This document shows positions 18,034-27,572 of a stretch of 64,000 bases of DNA, piece by piece. The position numbers were made by a program, and so were the translations under genes. Source of the DNA: Phocaeicola plebeius. Its GTDB lineage: Bacteria; Bacteroidota; Bacteroidia; Bacteroidales; Bacteroidaceae. Position 1 is the stretch's first letter. Every line of letters begins with the position of its first letter. The notes beneath the pieces are model-generated. The model was given only the letters and a program-made list of their open reading frames with translations. It had not been told where the DNA came from and searched no databases. The stretch lies in the NCBI RefSeq assembly GCF_003437535.1, contig NZ_QSQT01000017.1:1-64000 (forward strand), written 5' to 3'.

Positions 18034-19356
18034 ATGATACTAAGAGTAACTATAGAAAATCTGTATTCTTTCATGGAAGAAACTGAAATCAGTTTTGTAG
18101 CCGGCAAGAGTACACTACATTCAGAACAAGTAAGCAGGGCAGAAAAACGTGATGACATTTCTGTATTGAAGGCAGGTATCATTTATGGAGCCAACGCTTC
18201 AGGTAAAAGCAACATCATTAAATCTGTTTCCATGATACAGAAAATTGCTTTGTCTGGTATTCCTAAAAAGTATGTAGAGCCATTTAAACTGACAGCAACC
18301 AACAACAGGCCATCAAAGGTAGAACTTGAATTTAAGGTCGGGAAAAAGTTTTTTGCGTATGGAGCAGAATTTACCATAAGGGGAATAGTGGAAGAATGGC
18401 TTTATGAAATTACAAGCCGTGCGGACAGAGAGATTTTCACACGAAAAGTTACAGCAGAAGGGAATGAATTTACATTCGGAACGGTTAACGGTGATACAGA
18501 GACTTTACAGCTGCTGAAATTTATCAGCCAAAGTACACCGATAACAGATAGTTTTCTGTCTGAATATATAAAGCGCAACGGAAAAGGATTGCCTCTGATA
18601 AACGACGTATATGGCTGGATGAAAGAAAGTCTGAAAATTATTTTCCCGGATTCACGTTATGAAGGTATATCTATCCGTGCGGAAAAAGACAAGGACTTTG
18701 CTGTGGCTACAAAATCTTTACTGGAGTATTTCAATACAGGGATTGTAGATATTCGTCGTATAAAGGTCAGTAAAGAGGATGTGGATTTGCCAAAGGAACT
18801 GATAAGTGAACTTTTATCGGAAGCAGAACCTAATAAGAACTTTGTAATAGCATCGCCAACGGATTCTACCATTTATTTCTTTGAAACAGACTCGGATGGA
18901 ATAACCGTTATATACAAGCAGAATGCGATACATAGAACAGAGAACAATGATGAAATTCCGTTCGAAATGAGTGAAGAATCGGATGGCTCTATCCGTTTGT
19001 TGGATTTCATTCCCATGCTGATTGACCTGCGTTTGAACGAATCGGTTTATCTGGTTGATGAGATAGACAGAAGTATGCATCCTATGTTGTCAAAGAAACT
19101 ATTGGAATATTATTTCAAACATCTTTCCAATGAGCGTGACACACAATTAATATTCTCAACACATGAATCAAACTTACTGGATTTGGATTTGATTCGTGCT
19201 GACGAAGTATGGTTTGTGGAAAAAGGACATGAAGGAGCATCTCACCTCACTTCGCTTGCCGAATACAAGCCCAGAGAAGATATTCGTAAAGGTTATTTAC
19301 AAGGCAGATATGGTGCAATACCTTTCTTTGCGCCTGTCAGCAGTCTAAAATGGTAA
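18034..19356 (+). CDS. rloA: RloA-type AAA ATPase (AbiLi-like)
   Basis: This ABC/SMC-like ATPase of 440 residues starts with ENLYSFMEETEISFVAG. It has Walker A GANASGKSNIIKS near residues 52-64 and Walker B YLVDEIDRSMHP near 337, followed by LIFSTHESNLLD. This is the AAA15/RloA family, which occurs next to RloB inside type I restriction loci. It probably uses ATP to control the toxic or nuclease activity of RloB in phage defence. The two genes are six bp apart. Confidence 0.85.
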   Translation: MILRVTIENLYSFMEETEISFVAGKSTLHSEQVSRAEKRDDISVLKAGIIYGANASGKSNIIKSVSMIQKIALSGIPKKYVEPFKLTATNNRPSKVELEFKVGKKFFAYGAEFTIRGIVEEWLYEITSRADREIFTRKVTAEGNEFTFGTVNGDTETLQLLKFISQSTPITDSFLSEYIKRNGKGLPLINDVYGWMKESLKIIFPDSRYEGISIRAEKDKDFAVATKSLLEYFNTGIVDIRRIKVSKEDVDLPKELISELLSEAEPNKNFVIASPTDSTIYFFETDSDGITVIYKQNAIHRTENNDEIPFEMSEESDGSIRLLDFIPMLIDLRLNESVYLVDEIDRSMHPMLSKKLLEYYFKHLSNERDTQLIFSTHESNLLDLDLIRADEVWFVEKGHEGASHLTSLAEYKPREDIRKGYLQGRYGAIPFFAPVSSLKW

Positions 19357-19362
19357 ACAACC

Positions 19363-20016
19363 ATGAGAAAACGAAAAGATTTTAAAAGGCGTGAAGGCGT
19401 AAAGTCTGCAAGGTTAGTGGTTATTGCAGCCGAAGGCAGGAATACCGAGAACATTTACTTCGAGTCTATGAAGGTATCATTGTGTACCTCTGATGTTCAT
19501 GTGGAAGTTCTGCATCGCGACTCCAACGAATCAAGTCCGGAGAATGTTTACGAACAGATTCGTAAATTTATGTCGGAGTACAACATTGAAGATGACGACC
19601 AGTTATGGATTGTGGTAGATAAGGATAAATGGAAAGACAAAATGCTATCAGCTGTAGCACAATACTGTACTCAAAACGACAATTTACGTTTTTGTGTCAG
19701 CAACCCATGTTTTGAACTGTGGCTACTATTGCATATAGAGAATATTGCTACATATAATGAGGAAGAAATGGCAGCTCTAAAAATGAATAGAAAAGTCAAC
19801 ACCCAAAATACATGGCTAAAGAAACGACTGAAAGATTTGACCGGACATTATCGCGAATCAGATTATGATGCCATGGCTCTTTTGTCGCATGTTGATATAG
19901 CCATAGAAAGGGCTGAAAAATTAGATACAACCCCTACAGATAGGTGGCCTCAAAGTGTTGGTACCAGGGTTTATTTATTAGCGAAAAGTATAATAGGTAG
20001 AAAAGACAATATATAA
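19363..20016 (+). CDS. rloB: RloB-family protein, Toprim-like putative nuclease
   Basis: The 217 residues carry the RloB pattern: an N-terminal basic stretch, then VVIAAEGRNTENIYFES with an acidic Toprim-like centre. WIVVDKDKWKDK (a DxD pair) follows, and then SNPCFELWLLLHI. It sits directly after rloA and four bp before hsdR, as in other type I loci with RloAB insertions. The likely role is the effector half of an AbiL/RloAB-type abortive infection pair; the target is unknown. Confidence 0.85.
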   Translation: MRKRKDFKRREGVKSARLVVIAAEGRNTENIYFESMKVSLCTSDVHVEVLHRDSNESSPENVYEQIRKFMSEYNIEDDDQLWIVVDKDKWKDKMLSAVAQYCTQNDNLRFCVSNPCFELWLLLHIENIATYNEEEMAALKMNRKVNTQNTWLKKRLKDLTGHYRESDYDAMALLSHVDIAIERAEKLDTTPTDRWPQSVGTRVYLLAKSIIGRKDNI

Positions 20017-20020
20017 AGCC

Positions 20021-23000
20021 ATGTCATTCACAGAAGACAATTACGAAAAAGCCGTGACAGCTCTCTTCGAACAGATGGGCTATACGCATCTTTATGGTCC
20101 TGACATAGAGCGTGATTACTATGTGCCGTTCTATGAAGAACAGCTTATGGAAAGCCTGAGCAATGTGAACAGAGGAAAGCCACAAACGGCAATAAATGAG
20201 GCTGTAGCCAAACTGAAGAGCATTGATACCGGAAGTCTGACACAGAAAAACGAGCTGTTTATGGACTATCTGCAACATGGCATAGAAGTTTCCTATTTTG
20301 ACGGTAAAGAGCAACGGAATGACATTGTCTATCTGATAGACTTCGCACACACTGAGCGCAACGACTTCCAGGTGGTGAACCAATGGACTTTTGTGGAGTA
20401 CTCCGAAAAGCGGGCAGACATCATCATCTTCATAAATGGACTTCCCCTTGTGGTTATGGAACTGAAGTCTCCTTCACGCGAAGAAACGGATGCATCGGAA
20501 GCCTATTTACAGCTACGCAATTACATGAAAGAAATTCCATCACTCTTCATCTATAATGTGTTCTGTGTAATGAGTGACATGGCATGCTCAAAGGCCGGAA
20601 CGCTGACAAGCAAGGAAGACCGCTACATGGAGTGGAAGACCAAAGATGGTGATTATGAAAGCACGGACTTTGCCGATTATGATACTTTTTTCGAAGGCAT
20701 CTTCCAGAAAGAGCACCTTTTAGATATTATCAAGAACTTTGTCTGCTTCTCGAAAGACGAAGCAGGAGCCGCAAAAATTCTTGCCGGGTATCATCAGTAT
20801 TTTGCAGTAAAGAAAGCTATTGAGCGAACGAAAATCGCTGTACAGAATGACGGTAAGATTGGCGTGTTCTGGCATACGCAAGGTAGCGGAAAATCGCTTT
20901 CCATGGTGTTCTATGCTCACTTGTTGCAAAGTGAACTCTCCCAGCCTACCATCGTGGTAATTACAGACCGCAACGATTTGGACGCCCAGCTCTATACTCA
21001 GTTTGCCAAGTGTAAGGATTTCTTGCGCCAAGTGCCCGTACAGGCCAAAAGCCGCGAAGACCTGAAGGCTCTGCTGGCCGGGCGTGAAGCAAACGGAATT
21101 GTATTCACCACCATGCAGAAATTTGAAGAATCGGCCGAGCCTTTGTCGCTCAGGAAAAACATTGTGGTGATGACCGACGAAGCACACCGCGGACAATACG
21201 GATTTGAAGAGAAAATCCGCATGACCAAGAATGAGAAAGGAGAAGACATTGCCAAGCATGTCATAGGTACTGCAAGGATTATTCATGACTGCCTGCCGAA
21301 TGCATCGTACATTGGTTTTACAGGTACGCCCATATCTACAAAAGACAGGGATACGGTTGAGGTTTTCGGTAACTATATCGATGTGTACGACATGACTCAG
21401 GCGGTGGCTGATGGCGCCACTTGTCCGGTATACTATGAATCGCGCGTAATCAATCTGAACCTGGACGAAGCCACATTGAGAGCCATTGACTCGGAATATG
21501 ATTTACTTGCCGAGGAAGGTGCTACGGATGAACAGATTGAGAAGAGCAAAAAGGAAATGTCGCACCTGGAAGAGATTTTGGGTGCTCCGGAAACAATCGA
21601 TTCGCTGTGCAGGGACATTCTGAAGCATTACGAAGAAAACAGACAATATGAGCTGACGGGCAAGGCTATGATTGTGGCCTATTCACGCCCTATCGCAATG
21701 AGTATTTACCACAAACTGCTTGAACTGCGTCCTAACTGGACGGAAAAGGTGAAGGTGGTAATGACCGGCAGCAACAAGGACCCTGAAGAGTGGCATGATA
21801 TTATCGGTAACAAACAGTATAAGAAGGAACTCGCCAAGCGTTTCAAAGACAATGAGGACCCGATGAAGATTGCCATTGTAGTGGATATGTGGCTAACCGG
21901 TTTTGACGTACCATCATTGGCTACAATGTACGTGTACAAGCCCATGAGCGGACATAACCTGATGCAGGCCATTGCCCGTGTAAACAGGGTGTTCAACGGG
22001 AAAGCGGGCGGACTGGTGGTAGACTACATCGGCATAGCTAAAGCTTTGAAAGAGGCTATGCACGATTATACCCGTCGAGACCGCAAGAACTTTGGAAATC
22101 CAGATATTAAGGAAACGGCCTTACTTAAATTCAGGGAAAAATTAGAGGTTTGCCGCGATTTATTCCACGGCTACGATTACAGCAATTTCCAAACAGCATC
22201 CGATCTGGAATGTGCTCAAATCATAAAAGGCGGGGTGAACTTCATCATGTCGCCAGCCAAGCAGGAACAGCACCAGATGTTCCTGAAAGAAGCACTGCTT
22301 CTGCATAACTCTCTTACCCTGTGCCGAAGCTTGTTAGACGAATCACAGCGATACGAAGCGGCATTCTTTGAAGCAGTCCGTACCCTACTCTCACGAATGA
22401 CGGGAAAAGGGAAGGTATCCAAACGCGAAATTAATGCAAGAATTGGAGAGTTGCTCAAACATAGCATCAAGAGTGAAGGAGTGATTAATCTTTTCTCTGA
22501 TGTAAAGGCTGAATTCTCTCTGTTTGATGCGGCATTTCTTGACGATATATCCAAAATGAAGGAAAAGAACATAGCCGTTGAACTGCTGAAAAGGTTATTG
22601 GCAGAACGAGTGACCTTGTATCAGAAAACCAACATCGTGCAGGCTGAAAAGTTCTCTGACCTGCTGAATCGTTCCTTATCGAACTACCTGAAAGGACTGC
22701 TTACGAATGAAGAGGTAATACAAGAACTTTTGAAATTGGCAAAAGAAATTTCATCCTCCGAAGCTGCCGGAAATGACCTTGGGCTGACACGTGAAGAAAA
22801 GTCTTTCTACGATGCCTTGACCCAGCCTCAGGCCGTACATGATGTATATACCAATGAGGAACTGGTGGCCATGACCAAGGAACTGACGGAAATTCTCCGG
22901 AAGAACCGTACCATTGACTGGCAGAAAAAGGAATCAGCCCGTGCCGGCATGCGCAAAATGATCAAGCGTCTGCTGAAGAAGTATCATTACCCACCTGAAG

Positions 23001-23149
23001 AAGCAGCAAATGCGCTTGAGACCGTTATTCGCCAGTGTGAGCAATGGACAGACAATGAAATGCCTGCAAATGAGCCGAAAGTATATCACTTTCATGAGAG
23101 TGATTATCCTATGGCTGCGGAAGAAAGGGTGGAATATAATAAAAAATAA
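20021..23149 (+). CDS. hsdR: Type I restriction enzyme R subunit
   Basis: HsdR (1042 residues) cuts DNA after ATP-driven translocation. The N-terminal nuclease domain shows VVMELKSPSREE near residue 145 (PD-(D/E)xK type). Helicase motifs follow in order: Walker A TQGSGKS near 286, DEAHRGQYG near 385, GFTGTPI near 433 and QAIARVNRVF in the second RecA domain. A helical C-terminal domain contacts HsdM. The frame is full length and all motifs are present, so the system looks functional. Confidence 0.96.
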   Translation: MSFTEDNYEKAVTALFEQMGYTHLYGPDIERDYYVPFYEEQLMESLSNVNRGKPQTAINEAVAKLKSIDTGSLTQKNELFMDYLQHGIEVSYFDGKEQRNDIVYLIDFAHTERNDFQVVNQWTFVEYSEKRADIIIFINGLPLVVMELKSPSREETDASEAYLQLRNYMKEIPSLFIYNVFCVMSDMACSKAGTLTSKEDRYMEWKTKDGDYESTDFADYDTFFEGIFQKEHLLDIIKNFVCFSKDEAGAAKILAGYHQYFAVKKAIERTKIAVQNDGKIGVFWHTQGSGKSLSMVFYAHLLQSELSQPTIVVITDRNDLDAQLYTQFAKCKDFLRQVPVQAKSREDLKALLAGREANGIVFTTMQKFEESAEPLSLRKNIVVMTDEAHRGQYGFEEKIRMTKNEKGEDIAKHVIGTARIIHDCLPNASYIGFTGTPISTKDRDTVEVFGNYIDVYDMTQAVADGATCPVYYESRVINLNLDEATLRAIDSEYDLLAEEGATDEQIEKSKKEMSHLEEILGAPETIDSLCRDILKHYEENRQYELTGKAMIVAYSRPIAMSIYHKLLELRPNWTEKVKVVMTGSNKDPEEWHDIIGNKQYKKELAKRFKDNEDPMKIAIVVDMWLTGFDVPSLATMYVYKPMSGHNLMQAIARVNRVFNGKAGGLVVDYIGIAKALKEAMHDYTRRDRKNFGNPDIKETALLKFREKLEVCRDLFHGYDYSNFQTASDLECAQIIKGGVNFIMSPAKQEQHQMFLKEALLLHNSLTLCRSLLDESQRYEAAFFEAVRTLLSRMTGKGKVSKREINARIGELLKHSIKSEGVINLFSDVKAEFSLFDAAFLDDISKMKEKNIAVELLKRLLAERVTLYQKTNIVQAEKFSDLLNRSLSNYLKGLLTNEEVIQELLKLAKEISSSEAAGNDLGLTREEKSFYDALTQPQAVHDVYTNEELVAMTKELTEILRKNRTIDWQKKESARAGMRKMIKRLLKKYHYPPEEAANALETVIRQCEQWTDNEMPANEPKVYHFHESDYPMAAEERVEYNKK

Positions 23150-23182
23150 GATTTTACCAAACACAATAAAAGACGACTAAAT

Positions 23183-23602
23183 ATGAAATGGATTACATCT
23201 ACAACTATCAAACAATGGGCAGATACAAGGTCTGCACAAGGATTGTTACCAGAATTAATATTACGATTGATAAGAGCAACCTTAACCAACACAAGTAATA
23301 TTAGATTTTCCAATGGAGACGCAGTTCATTTAACAGGTTGGGACGGCGTAGTAGAATCGGCTGATGCAATCTTTAATATTTCTCCCGGAATTTCACTTTG
23401 GGAATGTGGGGTTAACGCAAATCCCCTTCAAAAAGCGAATGAAGATTATAATAAACGGACAAAGGATCCATTAAAATATGACAAAGCATCTGCCACATTT
23501 GTATTCGTAACACCACGAATATAGGATAAAGCTACTGAATGGGTACAAGAAAAGAAGCAATCAAAAGAATGGAAAGATATAGTTCACATTTGCCCATTTT
23601 GA
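23183..23602 (+). pseudogene. Remnant of a large defence-type gene: N-terminal part with a nonsense codon
   Basis: The first 113 codons read MKWITSTTIKQWAD, then AQGLLPELILRLI, GWDGVVESAD and TFVFVTPRI. An in-frame TAG at 23522 follows. The same frame continues with DKATEWVQEKKQSKEWKDIV, which reads as a natural continuation if TAG were TGG (Trp), until TGA at 23600. The rest of the gene is gone and a terminator comes within 50 bp. I recall this N-terminus from much longer proteins near defence genes but cannot name the family. It is a decaying remnant at the island's edge. Confidence 0.65.
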
Positions 23603-23639
23603 ACGAGAATAACAGGCAAACAAAAAGACAAGAAATGAA

Positions 23640-23690
23640 ACCGACCACCGGATACGACTTTACCATATTCCGATGATCGGTGTTTTTTTT
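23640..23690 (+). terminator. Terminator closing the defence island
   Basis: Arms ACCGACCACCGGA (23640-23652) and TCCGATGATCGGT (23669-23681) pair with two mismatches and are followed by a run of eight T. It separates the plus-strand island from the minus-strand MATE operon. Confidence 0.7.
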
Positions 23691-23765
23691 GATATAAAGT
23701 CTTCTGAGAACTGATGCCACAGCCTTGTCGTTTACCTGGGTTGCCGGTTCGGTAATTCTCATCAA

Positions 23766-25253
23766 TTACGTCTTATCGCATTTCAGCCATCGTCCACGTT
23801 TCAGACGTACAAGGAAGATAAATCCACGAAAACACAGTTCTACGCACATGGCAATCCATACGCCTTGCAGTCCCAGTGTCGGGGCGAGCCAGGCAGCCAG
23901 AGTCAGACGTACAGCCCAAATGCTGAATAAGTTCATCAGGCATGGAACCAGTGTATCGGCTGCTCCGACAAAGACACCGTATGCAACAATAGAGGCCGCA
24001 AACATCGGCTCAGCAAAAGCTTCGATGCGTAAAGCCATTACCCCCAGCTGACGGATTTCCTCCACAGGAGTCATCATCCCGATAATCTGAGGGGCGAACA
24101 GATACATAAGGATACCCATTACGCCCATGATGGCCATTCCCATCAGTACGGTAATATGGGCAAAGCTGCGGGCCAGCTTCTTCCGCCCGGCTCCGATGCT
24201 CTGGCCGACAAGAGTGGTGGCCGCATCCGCAATTCCGTAGCCGGGCATATAACAAAGACTTTCGGCCGTAATGGCAAAAGAATTGGCTGCAATGGCAAAG
24301 ACTCCGAGTGGCGCTACAATGACTGTCGTCAGAATCTGTGCCCCGCAAATGACCACATGTTCTATTCCCATCGGGAAACCGATACGGAGTGCTTTCCTGA
24401 ACGTGTCAGCTTTCAGTCGGAAATGGCTTTCCCGGATGTGGCAGCTCAGTTTCTCTGAGCGTGTCAGCAGATACCAGAGCAACACACTGGCGACGACGGT
24501 CTCTGCGGCAGCCGTACCCAGGGCAGCACCGCTCACACCAAGTCCGGCTCCCGGGATAGTGAATTGCATGCCTGCTATGCTACATCCGCGTGTCGGGAAA
24601 ATCAGAAAAAAGTTGAATACCACATCCAGTACGCACATGATGACGCCCAACAAACTGGGAATGCGCATATTTCCGCTACAACGCAGCATGCCGCCTGCCA
24701 GAAAAATCATTTGCAGGACAGGCAGGAAAATAGAAAATATGAAGAAATAAATGGAAGCATCCCGACGGATGGAAACATCGCCTCCCAGCCATGCCGGCAG
24801 TGAGGAGCTGATGCTCGCGCCCAATATGGCCAGCAGCAGACTGAAGACCAGTGTGCCGGCAAGTGACTGCAGCAGAATCATACGTGCTCCCTTCAGGTCG
24901 CCTGCTCCGACTTTGTGGGCCACCTGTACAGAGAATCCGGTAGCGGCAGCCGTACAGAGTCCCCAGAAAAGCCATGTAGTGGTCGATACCAGTCCGATGG
25001 AAGCAGATGCCTCTGCACCGATACGTCCCACCATGGCTGCATCGATATACTGCATGATGATGGAAGACAGCTGTGCTATAATGGCCGGAACGCTGAGTTC
25101 TACGGTCAGGCGCAGCTGCTGTCGCAAGGTCATCGGACGGCCGTCACGGATAAGGTCAAGCAACACATCTGTTTTCTTTTTTGCAGCCGGATGCTCCTTG
25201 GATTGCTCCGGTAAGGCTCCATTTGTGTCCGTTTCAGGTAAGTTACGTTTCAT
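23766..25253 (-). CDS. MATE-family multidrug or metabolite efflux transporter
   Basis: The protein has 495 residues and about twelve hydrophobic segments in two similar halves, the MATE/DinF architecture. Family features include VPAIIAQLSSIIMQYIDAAM near the first helix and a second-half helix starting IGFPMGIEHVVI. It would export cationic compounds in exchange for Na+ or H+. The long charged N-terminus (about 40 residues with several Lys and Asp) precedes the first helix. It is the last gene of a minus-strand trio, 4 bp after the lyase gene. Confidence 0.9.
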   Translation of the reverse strand: MKRNLPETDTNGALPEQSKEHPAAKKKTDVLLDLIRDGRPMTLRQQLRLTVELSVPAIIAQLSSIIMQYIDAAMVGRIGAEASASIGLVSTTTWLFWGLCTAAATGFSVQVAHKVGAGDLKGARMILLQSLAGTLVFSLLLAILGASISSSLPAWLGGDVSIRRDASIYFFIFSIFLPVLQMIFLAGGMLRCSGNMRIPSLLGVIMCVLDVVFNFFLIFPTRGCSIAGMQFTIPGAGLGVSGAALGTAAAETVVASVLLWYLLTRSEKLSCHIRESHFRLKADTFRKALRIGFPMGIEHVVICGAQILTTVIVAPLGVFAIAANSFAITAESLCYMPGYGIADAATTLVGQSIGAGRKKLARSFAHITVLMGMAIMGVMGILMYLFAPQIIGMMTPVEEIRQLGVMALRIEAFAEPMFAASIVAYGVFVGAADTLVPCLMNLFSIWAVRLTLAAWLAPTLGLQGVWIAMCVELCFRGFIFLVRLKRGRWLKCDKT

Positions 25254-25257
25254 CGGG

Positions 25258-26445
25258 TCATTCTTCTGTTGTTAAGGCATCGACAAAGCCCTTGAAACGC
25301 GACAGGGCATCCTGTAATACCGAACGCGGACAGGCAATGTTCCAGCGCAGGAATCCTTCTCCTTCGGCTCCGTACATGGTACCGCTGTTGAGCCAGAGTC
25401 CGGTAGTTTCCAGCAGACGGGTCTGCAAGGTATCAGACGGCAAATGCAGTGCCCTGCAGTCTGTCCACACCAGATAGGTTCCTTCCAGCTTTGTCACCGG
25501 TATTTCAGGCAGGTGGGTACGGAAGAATGCACACAGATAGTCATAGTTGCCCTTCAGATAGTCCAACAACTCAAGAAGCCAGTCCTCACCTTCATTATAA
25601 GCGGCGATGGCAGCCTCAACCCCGAAAGGATTGACATCGCACACCTCGTTAATGTTGATGGCACGGTCTATCCGCTGGCGCACGGTCTCATCGCGGGCTA
25701 TAATGCTGGCTATCTGCAATCCTGCAATATTAAAGGATTTACTGGGTGATACGCAGGTCACGGAATTCCACAAATGCTCCTCACTGACAGATGCATACGG
25801 TATATAGGTATATCCGGAGAAAACAAGCTCACAATGTATCTCGTCCGATAGAACGGTCACATTATTCTGCAGACAAATCTCTCCTATCCGGCACAGTTCC
25901 TCACGGGTCCATACACGTCCTGCAGGATTATGCGGGTTGCACAAAAGCAGCAACTTTACGCCCGGTTCTTTCACTTTACGTTCCAGGTCGTCAAAGTTGA
26001 TATGGTAGGTACCATCTTCGTATATCAGAGGATTGGTGACAACGCGGCACCCGTTGTTACGGATGGATGAAAAAAAGCAGTTGTACACAGGAGTCTGCAC
26101 AACTACACCGTCTCCAGGTTGGGTCAAAGCCTTGATGACAGCAGATACGGCCGGAACTACTCCGGAAGTGTATATCATCCACTCTTTACGGAAAGTCCAG
26201 TGATGGCGCCTTCCAAACCAGCGGGTTACTGCCGTATAGTATTCATCGGGGACACGCACATACCCGAATATGCCGTGCGCTACACGTCTGGTTAGTGCTT
26301 CAGTAATTGCCGGCGCCGTACGGAAATCCATGTCGGCTACCCAAAGGGGAAGTATATCTTTATCCGCCGGCAGACTGTCCCACTTGTAGGAATTGGTTCC
26401 CCGGCGGGAAATAATTGTATCAAAGTCGTATTTCATGGTCCTCAC
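25258..26445 (-). CDS. PatB/MalY-type PLP-dependent aminotransferase or C-S lyase
   Basis: A fold-type I PLP enzyme of 395 residues. The N-terminus (PLWVADMDFRTAPAI) is typical of the MalY/PatB cystathionine beta-lyase group. The PLP lysine is in SPSKSFNIAGLQ, and the Asp/Tyr that hold the cofactor are in LSDEIHCELVF. It probably cleaves cystathionine or similar C-S compounds to a thiol, pyruvate and ammonia. Transport of a product by the adjacent MATE gene is possible but only an inference. Confidence 0.88.
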   Translation of the reverse strand: MRTMKYDFDTIISRRGTNSYKWDSLPADKDILPLWVADMDFRTAPAITEALTRRVAHGIFGYVRVPDEYYTAVTRWFGRRHHWTFRKEWMIYTSGVVPAVSAVIKALTQPGDGVVVQTPVYNCFFSSIRNNGCRVVTNPLIYEDGTYHINFDDLERKVKEPGVKLLLLCNPHNPAGRVWTREELCRIGEICLQNNVTVLSDEIHCELVFSGYTYIPYASVSEEHLWNSVTCVSPSKSFNIAGLQIASIIARDETVRQRIDRAININEVCDVNPFGVEAAIAAYNEGEDWLLELLDYLKGNYDYLCAFFRTHLPEIPVTKLEGTYLVWTDCRALHLPSDTLQTRLLETTGLWLNSGTMYGAEGEGFLRWNIACPRSVLQDALSRFKGFVDALTTEE

Positions 26446-26448
26446 ATT

Positions 26449-27315
26449 TTAGTCGGTAAAGCAGGTACGTTCATCTCTAAGCCGGATTTCGCAGTCGGCA
26501 GGAGCCTTGATGTTCTCGTCAATGGTTATGGAGCCGTACTCGTCGGCTACGATACGTCCCGATGTAGGATTCTTAATGTTGGTTATGGCACCACGGATAT
26601 CGGCATTCAGCGTGCTGTACTCAAAGGCACGGTCGCAGTCTGGCCCAAACGTACAGTTTTCCAGTATAAGGTCGTGTGCATAGCAAAGCGGCTGCTCGCC
26701 CGTGATGTGGCAGTTCACCAGACGGAGGTTTCTGGAGTGCCAGCCAAGGTATTCGCCGTTAAGCTCTGAATCGTAGATAGTCACATTCTCCACTTCCCAG
26801 AAAGCATCCTTGGTGGTAATCTTGGCATTGTGAATCTCCACATTCTTCACATACTGGAAAACATACTTGCTGTCACTCTCCAGTCCGTCCACATAAATGT
26901 CATTGCTGAACATGAAGGGATAAGTTCCTCCATGCAACTTAAGGTTTTTAATACGGATACCGTTGCAACGCCAGAATACCTCATCAGCATCGTTCATCGT
27001 GACGTTTTCAATGTCAACCTCACTCATCTCGCGGAACATTTTGGGAGCGTCAATCACGGTATCCCTCATCTGCAGATGGTCGGAATACCATAACGCCGAG
27101 CGTCCTCCCACATCGAAATAGCAACGCTCAATCTTAAAACCGTGAACTTGCCAGAAAGGGTAATTCCCCTCAAAACGGCAATCTACTGCCTCAATGTTGC
27201 TGCACTCCTTGATGGCCGATTCTCCGGCACGGATTATTACGTTTTCCAAACGCAGATTATGCGACTCAAACAAAGGGCGTTCGCCCCCGAATTCTGAATT
27301 TCTGATAACTTCCAT
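26449..27315 (-). CDS. DUF3737 family protein, right-handed beta-helix
   Basis: About 288 residues form short imperfect beta-strand repeats, as in (F/W)xxxxxxIxNxxxxG, typical of pectate-lyase-like beta-helices. The N-terminus EVIRNSEFGGERPLFESHNL identifies the DUF3737 family, whose function is not established. I chose the start at 27315 because GGAGGAG lies about nine bases before this ATG; an in-frame ATG at 27336 would place that Shine-Dalgarno sequence inside the gene. It heads the minus-strand trio with the lyase and MATE genes. Confidence 0.85.
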   Translation of the reverse strand: MEVIRNSEFGGERPLFESHNLRLENVIIRAGESAIKECSNIEAVDCRFEGNYPFWQVHGFKIERCYFDVGGRSALWYSDHLQMRDTVIDAPKMFREMSEVDIENVTMNDADEVFWRCNGIRIKNLKLHGGTYPFMFSNDIYVDGLESDSKYVFQYVKNVEIHNAKITTKDAFWEVENVTIYDSELNGEYLGWHSRNLRLVNCHITGEQPLCYAHDLILENCTFGPDCDRAFEYSTLNADIRGAITNIKNPTSGRIVADEYGSITIDENIKAPADCEIRLRDERTCFTD

Positions 27316-27336
27316 ATAATTTTCTCCTCCAATCAT

Positions 27337-27572
27337 ATCTGTTACTTACCAATAATCATAAAGACATATATAAAATGAAAACAAGTTCCAAATAAATATA
27401 GATAAATCATCTATATATCAATAATTTATATACGAGTTTTTATTTTCAGTTGTTTTCTACGTTTTCTGTTGCTTTGCTTTTTTTAGGTGCATTTTTGTTT
27501 CTTGTTTGTTTCTTGATTTCGTTTTTTATTTGTACCTTTGTGATAGGAAATAACGAATAAAAGGACACAAAT
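27337..27572. other. Left boundary region of the ICE, with integrase promoter
   Basis: AT-rich DNA separates the chromosomal DUF3737 gene from the integrase, so the left attachment site must lie here or very near. GTACCTTTG at 27532-27540 fits the -7 promoter consensus (TACCTTTG) and also resembles the GTANNTTTGC core used by CTnDOT-type integrases. The exact junction cannot be set without the right end. Confidence 0.5.
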
